Shown piece after piece: positions 55,738 to 64,000 of a stretch of DNA of 64,000 bases; position 1 is the stretch's first letter; every line of letters begins with the position of its first letter. Origin of the DNA: CBDDKZ01 sp965230415 (GTDB lineage: Bacteria; Bacteroidota; Bacteroidia; Cytophagales; JAAEPT01); assembly GCA_965230415.1 (NCBI GenBank), contig CBDDKZ010000005.1, forward strand, positions 5,270,001-5,334,000, read 5' to 3'. The translations under genes and the position numbers were made by a program. A model generated the notes under the pieces. It was given only the letters and a program-made list of their open reading frames with translations, did no database searches and was not told where the DNA came from.

Positions 55738-57087
55738 TCAAGAAGTTAGTAATAGTTTATCAACTTTTGAGACAATAGATTTATAGTGTTTTACTAGTGC
55801 TAACACGTTTTTGCGAGTTTTCCCGAAGGAAATAAGTAACAATAGGCTACTTCTCAGTTTACCTGTCCAATTGTTGAAAAACTTATAATAAAACCCACTG
55901 AAAAGAAGAAAAAACAGATAAGCATATTCAACGACAGGAATATCAATAATCCACATAGCCACTATAGCGTGTATTATATAGTAGTTTACAAAAAGCAGGC
56001 TACCACCAAAAGCCCGTACGCTGTGATGCCAGTGTTTGTCTTTTATACCTTTAACAAAACGCTCTAACAGCATCAAAAACGGTTTGTTAACCACAAAAGA
56101 GAATAAGTAATAAGGAAGAAATAACAAATAAAACGGTAATGAAGCTAAGGCTTTCCAATTGCCCTTTTGAGCCAAGGCTGCTATATTTATCTTAAGCTTC
56201 TGATTTAGTTTTTGGAATGATTGTACTTCGGCAGCAAGCGTTTTCACTTCTTCCTCATTTCCCACATAATGTTCATTCACCCTTTTGGTTAGCGACACTG
56301 TAGCCTCGAACTCACCTTTTTGCCCTTTAGAATCGATGCCGAGTGCTGATAAATGATAAGGTACATATATGTCTTTTAGAGTAGCCATGAGGTCATAAGT
56401 ATCATTATTCACTGCAAAATTATATACTAATTGCTCCATACGGCCGTGCAAATCCTTCAAAAACCTGTTAATAGTTTCCGCTTTACTATTTTTATAAGAT
56501 TCATAATAAGGTTCCAACTCCATCACTTCTCCAAAGTTGACATATAAATCGCGAGGGGTATCAAAGTGATTGCCGTAGTTGATTCCGAGAGGTACTATTT
56601 GAATGGATTTGGAATAGTCGAAATGTTCCGCTGCGCCAAACGCTATTCTCGCTATTCCTTTTTTAAGTGAACGTAATCCCCAACGATGCAACTGATTGCC
56701 TTCAGGAAACAAAATCAGTGCTTCATTAGCATTTAGAATATCAAAGCACTTACGGAAAATGGCTTCATTTTTTTGCAGGTTCTCAACACCATCGCGCTGT
56801 CTATAAACAGGCATGAGTTGATAAATGGGTAAAACTTTGGCTGCTACTGGGTTCTTAAACACGTCGGCGCGCATCAAATAATAAGGTCTTTTGGGTAAAT
56901 AAGACGATACAATGACCGGGTCCATGAACGCACTTTGATGATTACTGACAAAAATAACCGGCCGCTTCCAATCAATTTTTGACTTCTTATAGTTTGATTT
57001 ATACCTTTCAAAATAAACATGACGGACATTGAGCGCAGTAAATATGTACGTTATCACGTACCATACCCTCTTCACAAATTTAAACAT
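55738..57087 (-). CDS. PlsC-like 1-acylglycerol-3-phosphate acyltransferase
   Basis: 449 residues. Membrane acyltransferase of phospholipid synthesis. Motif I is SNHQSAFMDPV, a His-x5-Asp spacing like GPAT/Gat1-type enzymes rather than the bacterial His-x4-Asp; motif III is LFPEGNQLHRW. The PlsC domain covers about 30-240; the C-terminal half holds several hydrophobic segments (about 305-325, 375-400, 405-425) and a basic tail. Likely glycerol-phosphate or acylglycerol-phosphate acylation. 62 bp downstream of the ABC ATPase gene. Confidence 0.82.
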   Translation of the reverse strand: MFKFVKRVWYVITYIFTALNVRHVYFERYKSNYKKSKIDWKRPVIFVSNHQSAFMDPVIVSSYLPKRPYYLMRADVFKNPVAAKVLPIYQLMPVYRQRDGVENLQKNEAIFRKCFDILNANEALILFPEGNQLHRWGLRSLKKGIARIAFGAAEHFDYSKSIQIVPLGINYGNHFDTPRDLYVNFGEVMELEPYYESYKNSKAETINRFLKDLHGRMEQLVYNFAVNNDTYDLMATLKDIYVPYHLSALGIDSKGQKGEFEATVSLTKRVNEHYVGNEEEVKTLAAEVQSFQKLNQKLKINIAALAQKGNWKALASLPFYLLFLPYYLFSFVVNKPFLMLLERFVKGIKDKHWHHSVRAFGGSLLFVNYYIIHAIVAMWIIDIPVVEYAYLFFLLFSGFYYKFFNNWTGKLRSSLLLLISFGKTRKNVLALVKHYKSIVSKVDKLLLTS

Positions 57088-57149
57088 AATGCAAAAATAT
57101 GTTTTTCAAATTAACCCACATAATATAACACCTTCATATCTCATTGCAC

Positions 57150-58130
57150 TTAAGTTTCAAACCCAAAACACTGCTCAACTTCAATGAAGATTTCTATTTC
57201 CTGACCTAACATAACACCTTGTTCCCAATCGAACATTTCAATCACAGTATTTAGAGTATCTACCACAATTAAATTAAATGCCCCCATAAAACGGACCTCT
57301 TTAACTACTCCTTTAAAACCATCGGACACATGTATTTTGCAATGTTGAGCTCTGACTGCCCATTTTTGAGCCTCATCCAATTTCAGTGCTTTAACCAACG
57401 CTGCACTTAGAAAGTTTGTTATACCAAACAGCGTTGAAACATAAGGCATAGAAGGGCGGGTATAAATCGTTCGTGGCTCATTATCCTGCACCACTGCCCC
57501 ATCTTTTAATACAATAATTCTATCTGAATATGCAAGGGTTTCTTGTGTATCGTGTGTGACAAACAAAAGAGCTGTTCCCGTGTCGTCGACAATTCTCCTC
57601 AACAAGGATCTCAACTCTCTTTTCGTGCACACATCCAGGTGGCTGAAAGATTCATCTAATAACAACAATTGGGGTTCATCAATAAGTGCCTGAGCAATGG
57701 CGACTCGCTGCTGCTGCCCTCCCGAAAGTTCTCTGGGATAACTAGACATCATGCCTTCTAATTGACAATACTCGGTAGTAAAAGCTATCCGTTCTTTTCG
57801 ATAGGCCTCATTGAAAAAGCGAAGTTGATAATCAAGTATTTCAATAACTCTGTGATTTGGAAACAAATCCAGGTCCTGTTTTACAAAATTAATCTCTTCG
57901 TGACCGGGTACCAGCTGTTCGAAAGGCTGTTTTAGCTTTTCATTATCCAAGTAGATACTACCTTCATCGTAATTTTCAAGCCCGGCGATGCAGCGAAGTA
58001 AACTCGTCTTCCCGCATCCACTTTCCCCTACAATACTGACCCAATTGGAAGCCTCAAATTTCAAAGAAATTGCTGAGAGCGCTTTTTTACCTGTAGGATA
58101 GATTTTACTTAATCCGTGTACTGCTAGCAA
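57150..58130 (-). CDS. ABC transporter ATP-binding protein with TOBE-like tail
   Basis: 326 residues. Walker A GESGCGKT (35-42), Q-loop Gln85, signature LSGGQ (135-139), Walker B LLLLDE (155-160), switch His in VTHD. The C-terminal 100 residues are a TOBE-like beta domain, as in Opp/Pot/Fbp-type and iron-type importers. No permease or binding protein is adjacent. The start is TTG at 58130, two bases after the GH3 stop; no other Met lies before Walker A, and the family's usual N-terminus (…VxxLSKxY) starts exactly here. So the ATPase is coupled to the beta-glucosidase gene. Confidence 0.85.
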   Translation of the reverse strand: MLAVHGLSKIYPTGKKALSAISLKFEASNWVSIVGESGCGKTSLLRCIAGLENYDEGSIYLDNEKLKQPFEQLVPGHEEINFVKQDLDLFPNHRVIEILDYQLRFFNEAYRKERIAFTTEYCQLEGMMSSYPRELSGGQQQRVAIAQALIDEPQLLLLDESFSHLDVCTKRELRSLLRRIVDDTGTALLFVTHDTQETLAYSDRIIVLKDGAVVQDNEPRTIYTRPSMPYVSTLFGITNFLSAALVKALKLDEAQKWAVRAQHCKIHVSDGFKGVVKEVRFMGAFNLIVVDTLNTVIEMFDWEQGVMLGQEIEIFIEVEQCFGFET

Positions 58131-58132
58131 CT

Positions 58133-60382
58133 CTATTTCGTTGTAAATGTTACTTCCTGAATAAATTTATCGATTTGGAGATCAAAAGCGCCCTCTTCGG
58201 TGATCCATTCAAGTTTGTTATTGACAAAAGCGAGGTCTTTCGCTGTGAGCTTAAAGCTTACAATTTTCGATTCTCCACTTTCGAGTGCTACTTTTTGAAA
58301 TCTTCTAAGTCGCTTTATACTAGGAGTAATCGATGCAAAATGATCTCTCGAATAAAGTTGTACTACCTCTTTTGCTTTCATCTTACCGGTGTTGGTAAGC
58401 TTCACGGAAATTGTAAGTTCATCGCTAGCATCAAATAGAGTTTTATCGACCTTGAAGTCCTCATACTTAAAAGTAGTATAGCTCATGCCATACCCGAACT
58501 CATAAAGCGGGTTCACCGCATTATGACCGAACTTCTTGTCGCGAGTTTCCGAATATTTATAATCATAAGTCAGTAAAGATCCGCTATAACGCGGATATGT
58601 ATATGGTAACTTCCCCGAAGGACTTACCTCTCCTTTTAAAATGGTGGCCAAGGCCCTGCCCGACTCGCTGCCCGACCAGTACATATTTATGACCCCCGAA
58701 AGAAGAGGCTCTACTTCTGTAAAAAGACGCGGCCTTGTACTCATAATAAGTGCAATGATGGGTTTTCCGGTCTTCGACAAATCTTTAATTAAATCCAGTT
58801 GTACTTTCTCAAAGGAAAGATCTTCGATATCTCCGGGTTTTTCTGTGCCGGGTTCCTCAGCCAGGCAAACGATAATCACTTCCGCATCTGCTGCTACTTT
58901 AAGAGCTTCATTATAATCATCTAATTTTGTAGCAAAATCAACCGCTGGATAGCACTTATCACCCACAATTGTAAATTTATCTTTTAAGGCCTCATAAACC
59001 GTTTTCTTTCCGGGTGTATCGAACCGGGTTTCTTTACCTTGCCAGGTGCGTGACCAGGCACCGTCTAAAGCAACCATGGTATTTGCGCCGGCTCCTGTAA
59101 CAAAAAGCTTAGTTCCTTCTTTATTCAAAGGTAGTAGCTTGTTCTCGTTTTTAAGAAGGGTCATGGTTTCAAGGGCTGCCAGGTAACTTTCATTCGCAAA
59201 CTTTTCGCTGCCAAAATCCGGATATTTTTTCGCTTTATGATATACGGTTTTAAATAATCCCAGTTCATTCTTCACATACAAAATACGAAAGACAGCGTCA
59301 TCTATCCGCGACATAGGCACTTTACCTTCTTCTACCAATTCCACCAGGTAATCTGCAAATTGGAGGCCATAGGGAACCATGCTCATATCTACCCCTGCAT
59401 TCACCGCAAGCTCCACTGCCTCTTTCTCATCTTTTGCTACTCTATGAACTGTATGAAGCATAATAATGTCCTCCCAGTCGGTAACTGTAAACCCCTTAAG
59501 ACCCAATTCATCTTTTAGCACTTCTGTCAACAGGTGATGATCGGCATGTACCGGAGTACCATTAATTTCGGTTGAATTTATCATAACACTAAGGGCTCCC
59601 TGGTCAATGGCCGATTTAAAAGGTACCAGGTAATACTCCTGCAGCTCACGTTCAGACATTTGTATGGGGGTTCGGTCTTTACCTGTTCGAGAATTACTAT
59701 ATCCTACATAATGCTTCAGGCAAGCGGCAACCTTATCGTATGCCGAAACATCTGTTCCCTGATAACCTCTTATAATAGCGTCACCCATTTGAGTTGCCAG
59801 ATAAGGGTCTTCGCCAAATGTTTCGAAATGTCTGGACCATAGCGGCTGGCGTCCCAGGTCAAGTACCGGAGAAAAGTTCCATGGAATACCCGAAGCTCTT
59901 GTTTCATAAGCAGTAACTTCACCGCACTTTTCAGCAAATTTAGGGTCCCAGGTGGCAGCAGTAGCTACCTGCTGTGGAAACAATGTCGAATTAGCAGTAT
60001 AATTCGCTCCATGAATAGCATCTACCCCATAAAGCACAGGTATATGTAAACGGGTATCTTTTGTGGCCTTACTTTGTATTTTTTCTATTAATTGAAACCA
60101 CTTTTCTCTATCCAAAGCGTATTGACCTGTATTAAAAACAGATCCAACACCATATTCTACTACGGCCTTTTTCAACAATTCTTCGTTAAGAATCATTTCT
60201 TTGTTCATATCATAGTGCTGTCCTTCGCAAATATAGTCGAGGGTCACTTGCGTCATTTGTCCTACTTTTTCTTTTAAAGACATTTCTGAAATAAATGCCT
60301 TTATTTCATCGTCATTAGAAAATTGCGCTTGAATTGTAGTAATCATTATCGATAATAAAATGATACAGGTTATTCTTTTCAT
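58133..60382 (-). CDS. bglX: GH3 beta-glucosidase (BglX-like)
   Basis: 749 residues from the ATG at 60382; the longer in-frame start at 60469 precedes the promoter. Periplasmic enzyme with signal peptide (1-19, TIQAQFS). N-terminal TIM barrel (about 40-340) with GSVFNTGQYA, YGVDAIHG, SPVLDLGRQPLWSRHFETFGEDP (core LDLGRQPLWS), and the nucleophile Asp302 in GFTVTDWED; then the alpha/beta sandwich and a fibronectin-III-like domain (about 650-749). Hydrolyses terminal beta-glucosides, so it could finish laminari-oligosaccharides from a GH81. Followed with a 2-base gap by an ABC ATPase gene. Confidence 0.9.
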   Translation of the reverse strand: MKRITCIILLSIMITTIQAQFSNDDEIKAFISEMSLKEKVGQMTQVTLDYICEGQHYDMNKEMILNEELLKKAVVEYGVGSVFNTGQYALDREKWFQLIEKIQSKATKDTRLHIPVLYGVDAIHGANYTANSTLFPQQVATAATWDPKFAEKCGEVTAYETRASGIPWNFSPVLDLGRQPLWSRHFETFGEDPYLATQMGDAIIRGYQGTDVSAYDKVAACLKHYVGYSNSRTGKDRTPIQMSERELQEYYLVPFKSAIDQGALSVMINSTEINGTPVHADHHLLTEVLKDELGLKGFTVTDWEDIIMLHTVHRVAKDEKEAVELAVNAGVDMSMVPYGLQFADYLVELVEEGKVPMSRIDDAVFRILYVKNELGLFKTVYHKAKKYPDFGSEKFANESYLAALETMTLLKNENKLLPLNKEGTKLFVTGAGANTMVALDGAWSRTWQGKETRFDTPGKKTVYEALKDKFTIVGDKCYPAVDFATKLDDYNEALKVAADAEVIIVCLAEEPGTEKPGDIEDLSFEKVQLDLIKDLSKTGKPIIALIMSTRPRLFTEVEPLLSGVINMYWSGSESGRALATILKGEVSPSGKLPYTYPRYSGSLLTYDYKYSETRDKKFGHNAVNPLYEFGYGMSYTTFKYEDFKVDKTLFDASDELTISVKLTNTGKMKAKEVVQLYSRDHFASITPSIKRLRRFQKVALESGESKIVSFKLTAKDLAFVNNKLEWITEEGAFDLQIDKFIQEVTFTTK

Positions 60383-60403
60383 GGTCGTTCCTGCTTTTTC
60401 ACT

Positions 60404-60411
60404 CAAATCTA
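60404..60411 (-). promoter_or_regulatory. -7 element TAGATTTG for bglX
   Basis: Perfect TAnnTTTG on the minus strand, 21 bases before the ATG at 60382; places transcription start after the alternative start codon at 60469 and so rules it out. Confidence 0.65.
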
Positions 60412-60477
60412 GGTGAAAAATCCGTAATTTGTAACCTTTTTTGATTGAATCGACACGCTTACATAGCACGTTAATAT

Positions 60478-60512
60478 AAAAAAAGCTTACCTCCTTATAC
60501 AGAGATAAGCTT
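60478..60512 (-). terminator. Intrinsic terminator of the XylF-like gene
   Basis: On the minus strand a 12-bp stem AAGCTTATCTCT with AGGAGGTAAGCTT-type partner (two G-T wobbles), 6-base loop GTATAA, then a run of seven or more T. It separates the sugar-binding gene from the bglX transcript. Confidence 0.85.
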
Positions 60513-60588
60513 AACAGTGAACAATTTAACTTGTCCTTCGATGCTAATAAACGAGTATCAACATCTACCTAATCCTAGCTTTAAATAA

Positions 60589-61572
60589 TTATTTATGTTC
60601 TACCGAAGGATTTAGTTCCGGAAAATGTTCATGGATATTTGAAATATCTATAGCTATTGGTGCCAGTTTTATATAACCAACATCTTTGAATTTATTGTTT
60701 ATTTTGTCATTTACACCACTAATATCGCCATGCTTTGCCAAAGACATAGCAACTTCGGCAGATCTTTTAGCAATCTTTGTTATGGGCTTATAAACCGTCA
60801 TACTTTGTTTCCCATTCAAAATGCGTTGAAGAGCCAAGGGGTCTCCATCCTGACCGGTAACGAGCACGTTTTCACCTCCAAAAATATCCAATACATCACC
60901 CACTCCTTCTGCCAGACCGTCATTAGCAGCCACAACAGCATCGAGAGGTCCTTCATGAGTTAACATGAAATTGTTAAGAGCCACAAAACCTTCCAAAGGA
61001 GTCCATTCACCTATGTGCTCGTTAAACACAACATTAATCGCTCCACTTTCTATTTGTGGTTTAAGAATGTTCATCTGCCCCTGTTTGAATAATAATGAAT
61101 TATTATCACTAACAGGTCCGTTCATTATCACGTAATTACCACTTGGTTTGTTTTTCAGTGCATATTGAGCCTGCATTTCACCTACCAAGATATTGTCGAA
61201 AGAGATATAATAATCCAGATCACAATTCATTATTAAACGATCATAGGCGATAACAGGTACTTCTTTGCTTTTCGCATAATTAACAATTTTACCTGCTTCC
61301 TGTGCATCGGCGGGAATAATAACAATAACTTCCACCCCATTAGCGATCAGCTCCTTTACCTGCTGTAATTGTACCTCCGAGTCGTTGTTCGCTACCTTCA
61401 CAATAGGATCACCGCCAATCTTGCGTACATTCTCGCAAAACATCAAACTGTCCGTTTTCCATCGCTCGGCGTAAAGATCATCCATACAGAACCCTATCTT
61501 TTGTGCATAAGTCTGTGCCCAAAAGAATAGAAAGAGGCACGAAAATGTGATTAATATTAAATTCTTTTTCAT
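60589..61572 (-). CDS. XylF-like periplasmic sugar-binding protein (orphan)
   Basis: 327 residues. Signal peptide (1-23, TYAQKIG). Type-1 periplasmic-binding-protein fold close to XylF: KIGFCMDDLYAERW, VIVIIPADAQEAG, VPVIAYDRLI and LVTGQDGDPLALQRI. It lacks a lipobox and has the D-xylose-binding order of motifs. Sugar may be xylose, glucose or related pentose/hexose. No permease or XylG-type ATPase is nearby; the solitary ABC ATPase at 57150 is of another (TOBE) type. Ends with its own terminator. Confidence 0.82.
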   Translation of the reverse strand: MKKNLILITFSCLFLFFWAQTYAQKIGFCMDDLYAERWKTDSLMFCENVRKIGGDPIVKVANNDSEVQLQQVKELIANGVEVIVIIPADAQEAGKIVNYAKSKEVPVIAYDRLIMNCDLDYYISFDNILVGEMQAQYALKNKPSGNYVIMNGPVSDNNSLLFKQGQMNILKPQIESGAINVVFNEHIGEWTPLEGFVALNNFMLTHEGPLDAVVAANDGLAEGVGDVLDIFGGENVLVTGQDGDPLALQRILNGKQSMTVYKPITKIAKRSAEVAMSLAKHGDISGVNDKINNKFKDVGYIKLAPIAIDISNIHEHFPELNPSVEHK

Positions 61573-61977
61573 GATTAAATTAGGATTAGTTTAACTGTCA
61601 CTTTTTATTTACCAATAACAACTTACTTTTTCAATTGTTTAAGTCAAGCTGCCTCTAAAACCGTCGTTTGTTGCTATGAATTTCAATTTACGACGTATGA
61701 AAAAACAATGTTATTAAATTGTAGTTTTCATTTATTTATAGATACGAACCCCGAGTACAATTGTTCAAACAAAATAGCCCAAAATAGATTAATTTCAGTC
61801 ATTTATGCGCTAAAATAGATCTAATAGTATTATTTATTTTTTTATATTTTTTTAAGTTTTTTTGTTTAATCAATAGTGTATAATTGACTATATGCGATAG
61901 TGTAAGAATAACGCTTTTACCTATTTTAGCAGTCATTATTAACTAGGTTAATTAAGTTAATTTCGTAGTTTTGCGCT
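61573..61977 (+). other. Non-coding interval between divergent genes
   Basis: 405 bp. Very AT-rich with repeated AAAATAGAT-type words (61776-61820). Plus-strand -7 element at 61966 described separately. No consensus promoter found for the XylF-like gene. Confidence 0.5.
61966..61973 (+). promoter_or_regulatory. -7 element TAGTTTTG very close to the start codon
   Basis: Perfect TAnnTTTG ending 4 bases before the ATG at 61978; transcription would start at or just inside the start codon, giving a leaderless mRNA. Upstream -33 box is unclear (TTA at 61948, spacing 15). Confidence 0.4.
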
Positions 61978-63393
61978 ATGAAAAATAGGCCAAACCAAAT
62001 ACATTACAGCGTTATCATTCGACACATAAGGTATATTTTTTTTTACCTTTTATTCATATCACTTCTTGCCTGTAACGATTCCCCCCCTTCCTCGAGGTCC
62101 GAGAAACATGATTTAGAAGTAAACTTTGCTTCTACAGTTGCAAGCACTATTACAAATGGAACGATTAAAGATTCCATACTAATAAACCATGCTAATGAAT
62201 CTATCGCGTATTATATACCTGACAGCCTGAAGGTAACAGAAAAAACGCCTTTAGTAATATTCCTGGACCCACAGGCACGAGGAGGGCTTCCTCTGTACAA
62301 ATACAAAGAACTGGCTAAAAAGTATGGGTTGGTATATATGGGATCTAACTTTTCCAAAAATGGCATTCAAGCGTCAATTATTAAGGAACATTTTAACAGA
62401 ATAACCAATTGGTACAAGGAAAAATTTGATGTAAAATCACCTCCTGTCTTTGTATGTGGATTTTCAGGGGGAGCTAAAATAGCTGCTTACATTTCGAATG
62501 TTATTAATAATATAAACGGAATTATTAGTTGTTCCGGTGATTTATCTAAGATTTCACCGAAGCGCTTCGCTACACTTCCTTCAATAGAACTTACGGGTAA
62601 TCAGGATTTCAATTATTGGCCAAGTATTTTTACAGAATCCAAATTGTTGCAAACCGTCCCTCCTCCTCAAAAATATATACCGCTAACTTTTGAAGGAGAG
62701 CATGAGTGGCCGCCCGTAAGTATTATGAATAAAGGCCTGGTTTGGCTATTGTTCCAAAATAATCACCTGTTAACTGAATCGGTTATCGAAAGCACCATTA
62801 GTGATACTTCTGATGTCTCTTTTTCAAATATATGGCCCACACTAAGCAAAAAAAGACAAACGGAGTATTGCAGACAGATGCGTATAAAAAGTAGCAGTTC
62901 CTGTGACCAGGTATTGAATAGAGGGCGCATTCGACATGAGCAGGAAAGCATGATAGCTATTTATAAAACCGAACAAGAACACCTTCAGCACTTATATAAT
63001 TTGTTGCAAAACAAAAAATGGACTGCGCTCAAAGTCGCTATAAAAACAATCAAAAACACAACAATACCCAAAGCTGAAAAAAATAGTTCATCAAGAATTT
63101 TAGCCACTTTAAGTATTTCAATATACATGCAAGCTACAAGTTTAATAACAGCTCAGCCCTCAATTTCTCTTGAACTTATAGACATCTACCGAGATATTTA
63201 TCCAAACTTCTATGAATCGCATTATTTGTGTTTTTTATATGAAATGAAAAATGGCAATCAAGCGAAGTCCATTGAGTATTTGAAAAATGCAATCGAATTG
63301 GGATTCAACGAAAAATCACGAATTTCAATAATAGATTTTGATGAAAAATATCAGGGTAACGTGAGTAAAATCATTCAAAAAATTTCATATTAA
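61978..63393 (+). CDS. Alpha/beta-hydrolase lipoprotein with helical C-domain
   Basis: 471 residues. Lipoprotein signal with lipobox LLAC (Cys at residue 32). Alpha/beta-hydrolase core: strand TPLVIFLDPQARGG, nucleophile elbow CGFSGGAKIA (about 161-170), late Asp in LTGNQDFNYW (about 208) and His in FEGEHEWPP (about 242). This spacing fits an esterase or carbohydrate esterase of the PHB depolymerase-like class; the triad is inference. The remaining 200 residues are helical and TPR-like (LLQNKKWTALKVAIKTIK core NKKWTALK). Surface or outer-membrane anchored. Confidence 0.7.
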   Translation: MKNRPNQIHYSVIIRHIRYIFFYLLFISLLACNDSPPSSRSEKHDLEVNFASTVASTITNGTIKDSILINHANESIAYYIPDSLKVTEKTPLVIFLDPQARGGLPLYKYKELAKKYGLVYMGSNFSKNGIQASIIKEHFNRITNWYKEKFDVKSPPVFVCGFSGGAKIAAYISNVINNINGIISCSGDLSKISPKRFATLPSIELTGNQDFNYWPSIFTESKLLQTVPPPQKYIPLTFEGEHEWPPVSIMNKGLVWLLFQNNHLLTESVIESTISDTSDVSFSNIWPTLSKKRQTEYCRQMRIKSSSSCDQVLNRGRIRHEQESMIAIYKTEQEHLQHLYNLLQNKKWTALKVAIKTIKNTTIPKAEKNSSSRILATLSISIYMQATSLITAQPSISLELIDIYRDIYPNFYESHYLCFLYEMKNGNQAKSIEYLKNAIELGFNEKSRISIIDFDEKYQGNVSKIIQKISY

Positions 63394-63565
63394 CCAATTT
63401 TTTCGTTTATTCACAATTGCATCAAACTACCAAAAACAGGGCTTACACAGTGTTAAACAACAATTTATTCATCATACACTAACCATTCCCTGACCAAAGA
63501 GGACATAGCGTAACATAAGTTACCAATATACAGTATTTTTACGTAGCAAATAGTAACCAGGAATT

Positions 63566-64000
63566 ATGCTTAGATTAGTTTTAACATTCACCATTCTCAT
63601 TAGTTCGATAAGTTGTATTCATGCTGAATTAATTGGCGCATTAAAGCATGGCAAGTGGGGATATATAGAATCCAACACTGGCAAGTTTGTTATTCAGGCC
63701 AAGTTCGATGAAGCGAGAGTCTTTCACGAAGGATTAGCAGTAGTACGAGTAGGGAACTTATTTGGAGTCATTGACAAAAAAGGTTCATACACCGTAAAAC
63801 CTAAATATGACAATGCTGATTACAATTTCAGTGATGGTTATTTAGGTGTATACATTGATGGTGCTTGGGGCTTTGTAGATAATAAAGGGACCACAAGCAT
63901 TAAACCTCAATTTGACAACATCGCTTATTTTAATGAGGGTAAATGTGTCGTATATAAAAACAAAAAACTAAGTGTAATAGATAAAAGTGGAAACTTATTA
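63566..64000 (+). CDS. Exported WG-repeat protein (3' partial)
   Basis: First 145 codons, open to the end of the window. Signal peptide (1-20, CIHAEL). WG-type beta-repeat units follow: HGKWGYIESNTGKFVIQAKFDEARVF (core KWGYIESNTGKF), LFGVIDKKGSYTVKPKYDNA, AWGFVDNKGTTSIKPQFDNI and the start of a fourth (LSVIDKSGNLL). WG repeats build extracellular beta structures, often for binding. No gene-family function can be given. Confidence 0.8.
   Translation, partial: MLRLVLTFTILISSISCIHAELIGALKHGKWGYIESNTGKFVIQAKFDEARVFHEGLAVVRVGNLFGVIDKKGSYTVKPKYDNADYNFSDGYLGVYIDGAWGFVDNKGTTSIKPQFDNIAYFNEGKCVVYKNKKLSVIDKSGNLL

Noticed and set aside
1..60382. GH81, TonB receptors and GH3 as one polysaccharide utilisation locus
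   Set aside because: No SusD, the genes are spread over 60 kb among unrelated operons, on both strands, with terminators between them.

Overview
The window reads as chromosomal DNA of a free-living, probably marine or polysaccharide-degrading member of the Bacteroidota, perhaps Cytophagia-like; genus cannot be told from sequence alone. The grounds are type IX secretion (T9SS) sorting domains of both type A (GH81 enzyme, 19297..19770) and type B (the 3985-residue surface protein), a PorP/SprF protein, TonB-dependent receptors with a carboxypeptidase-regulatory-like N-domain, a Y_Y_Y-domain regulator, and promoters of the Bacteroidota TTG-N~19-TAnnTTTG form. No rRNA, tRNA, CRISPR, prophage, integrase or transposase was seen.

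Layout. 1-2.5 kb: the 3' part of a secreted GH81 endo-beta-1,3-glucanase with a strong terminator. 2.6-6.7 kb: a small secreted protein and a transmembrane one-component regulator (propeller, Y_Y_Y, LuxR-type HTH). 6.7-9.2 kb: a two-gene cassette (Popeye-like protein plus PRXL2/AhpC-TSA-like protein) between copies of a palindrome-rich intergenic repeat. 9.2-16.2 kb: envelope genes (OmpA/TPR/PD40 lipoprotein-like protein, Omp85 barrel, MetA-like barrel, TonB-dependent receptor). 16.4-19.8 kb: a tightly packed operon of a T9SS-sorted protein, a tail-collar protein, an S8 protease with CUB domain and a tiny membrane ORF, behind a near-consensus promoter. 20-23 kb: H-NOX nitric-oxide sensor translationally overlapped with a hybrid histidine kinase. 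23.7-31.7 kb: small envelope and hypothetical genes, a second TonB-dependent receptor, and a possible structured RNA upstream of 25165..25899.

32-45 kb: a giant T9SS type B adhesin (IgGFc-binding-like N-domain, 37 repeats of about 88 residues, two PKD domains) overlapped by its PorP/SprF partner. The last 23 repeats contain a higher-order repeat: four successive blocks of five repeats, 441, 443, 443 and 443 residues long. 45-51 kb: SGNH hydrolase and EEP nuclease (minus), then a plus-strand operon of a barrel-like protein, a helix-hairpin-helix protein and a lamin-tail-domain protein, followed by a 49-residue membrane protein. 51-55 kb: a fully overlapping operon of sugar MFS transporter, GNAT-like protein and SDR. 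54.6-61.6 kb (minus): VOC protein, PlsC-like acyltransferase, ABC ATPase, GH3 beta-glucosidase and an orphan XylF-like sugar-binding protein. 62-64 kb: alpha/beta-hydrolase lipoprotein and the start of a WG-repeat protein.

Taken together, GH81 and GH3 could degrade beta-1,3-glucan (laminarin-like) outside and inside the cell, with the FHS-type MFS permease as a possible monosaccharide importer; however there is no SusC/SusD pair and the enzymes are about 56 kb apart, so this is not a classical PUL. The most unusual items are the 443-residue higher-order repeat, the candidate structured RNA at about 25930-26135, the repeat-flanked Popeye/PRXL2 cassette, and the secreted protease/tail-collar operon.
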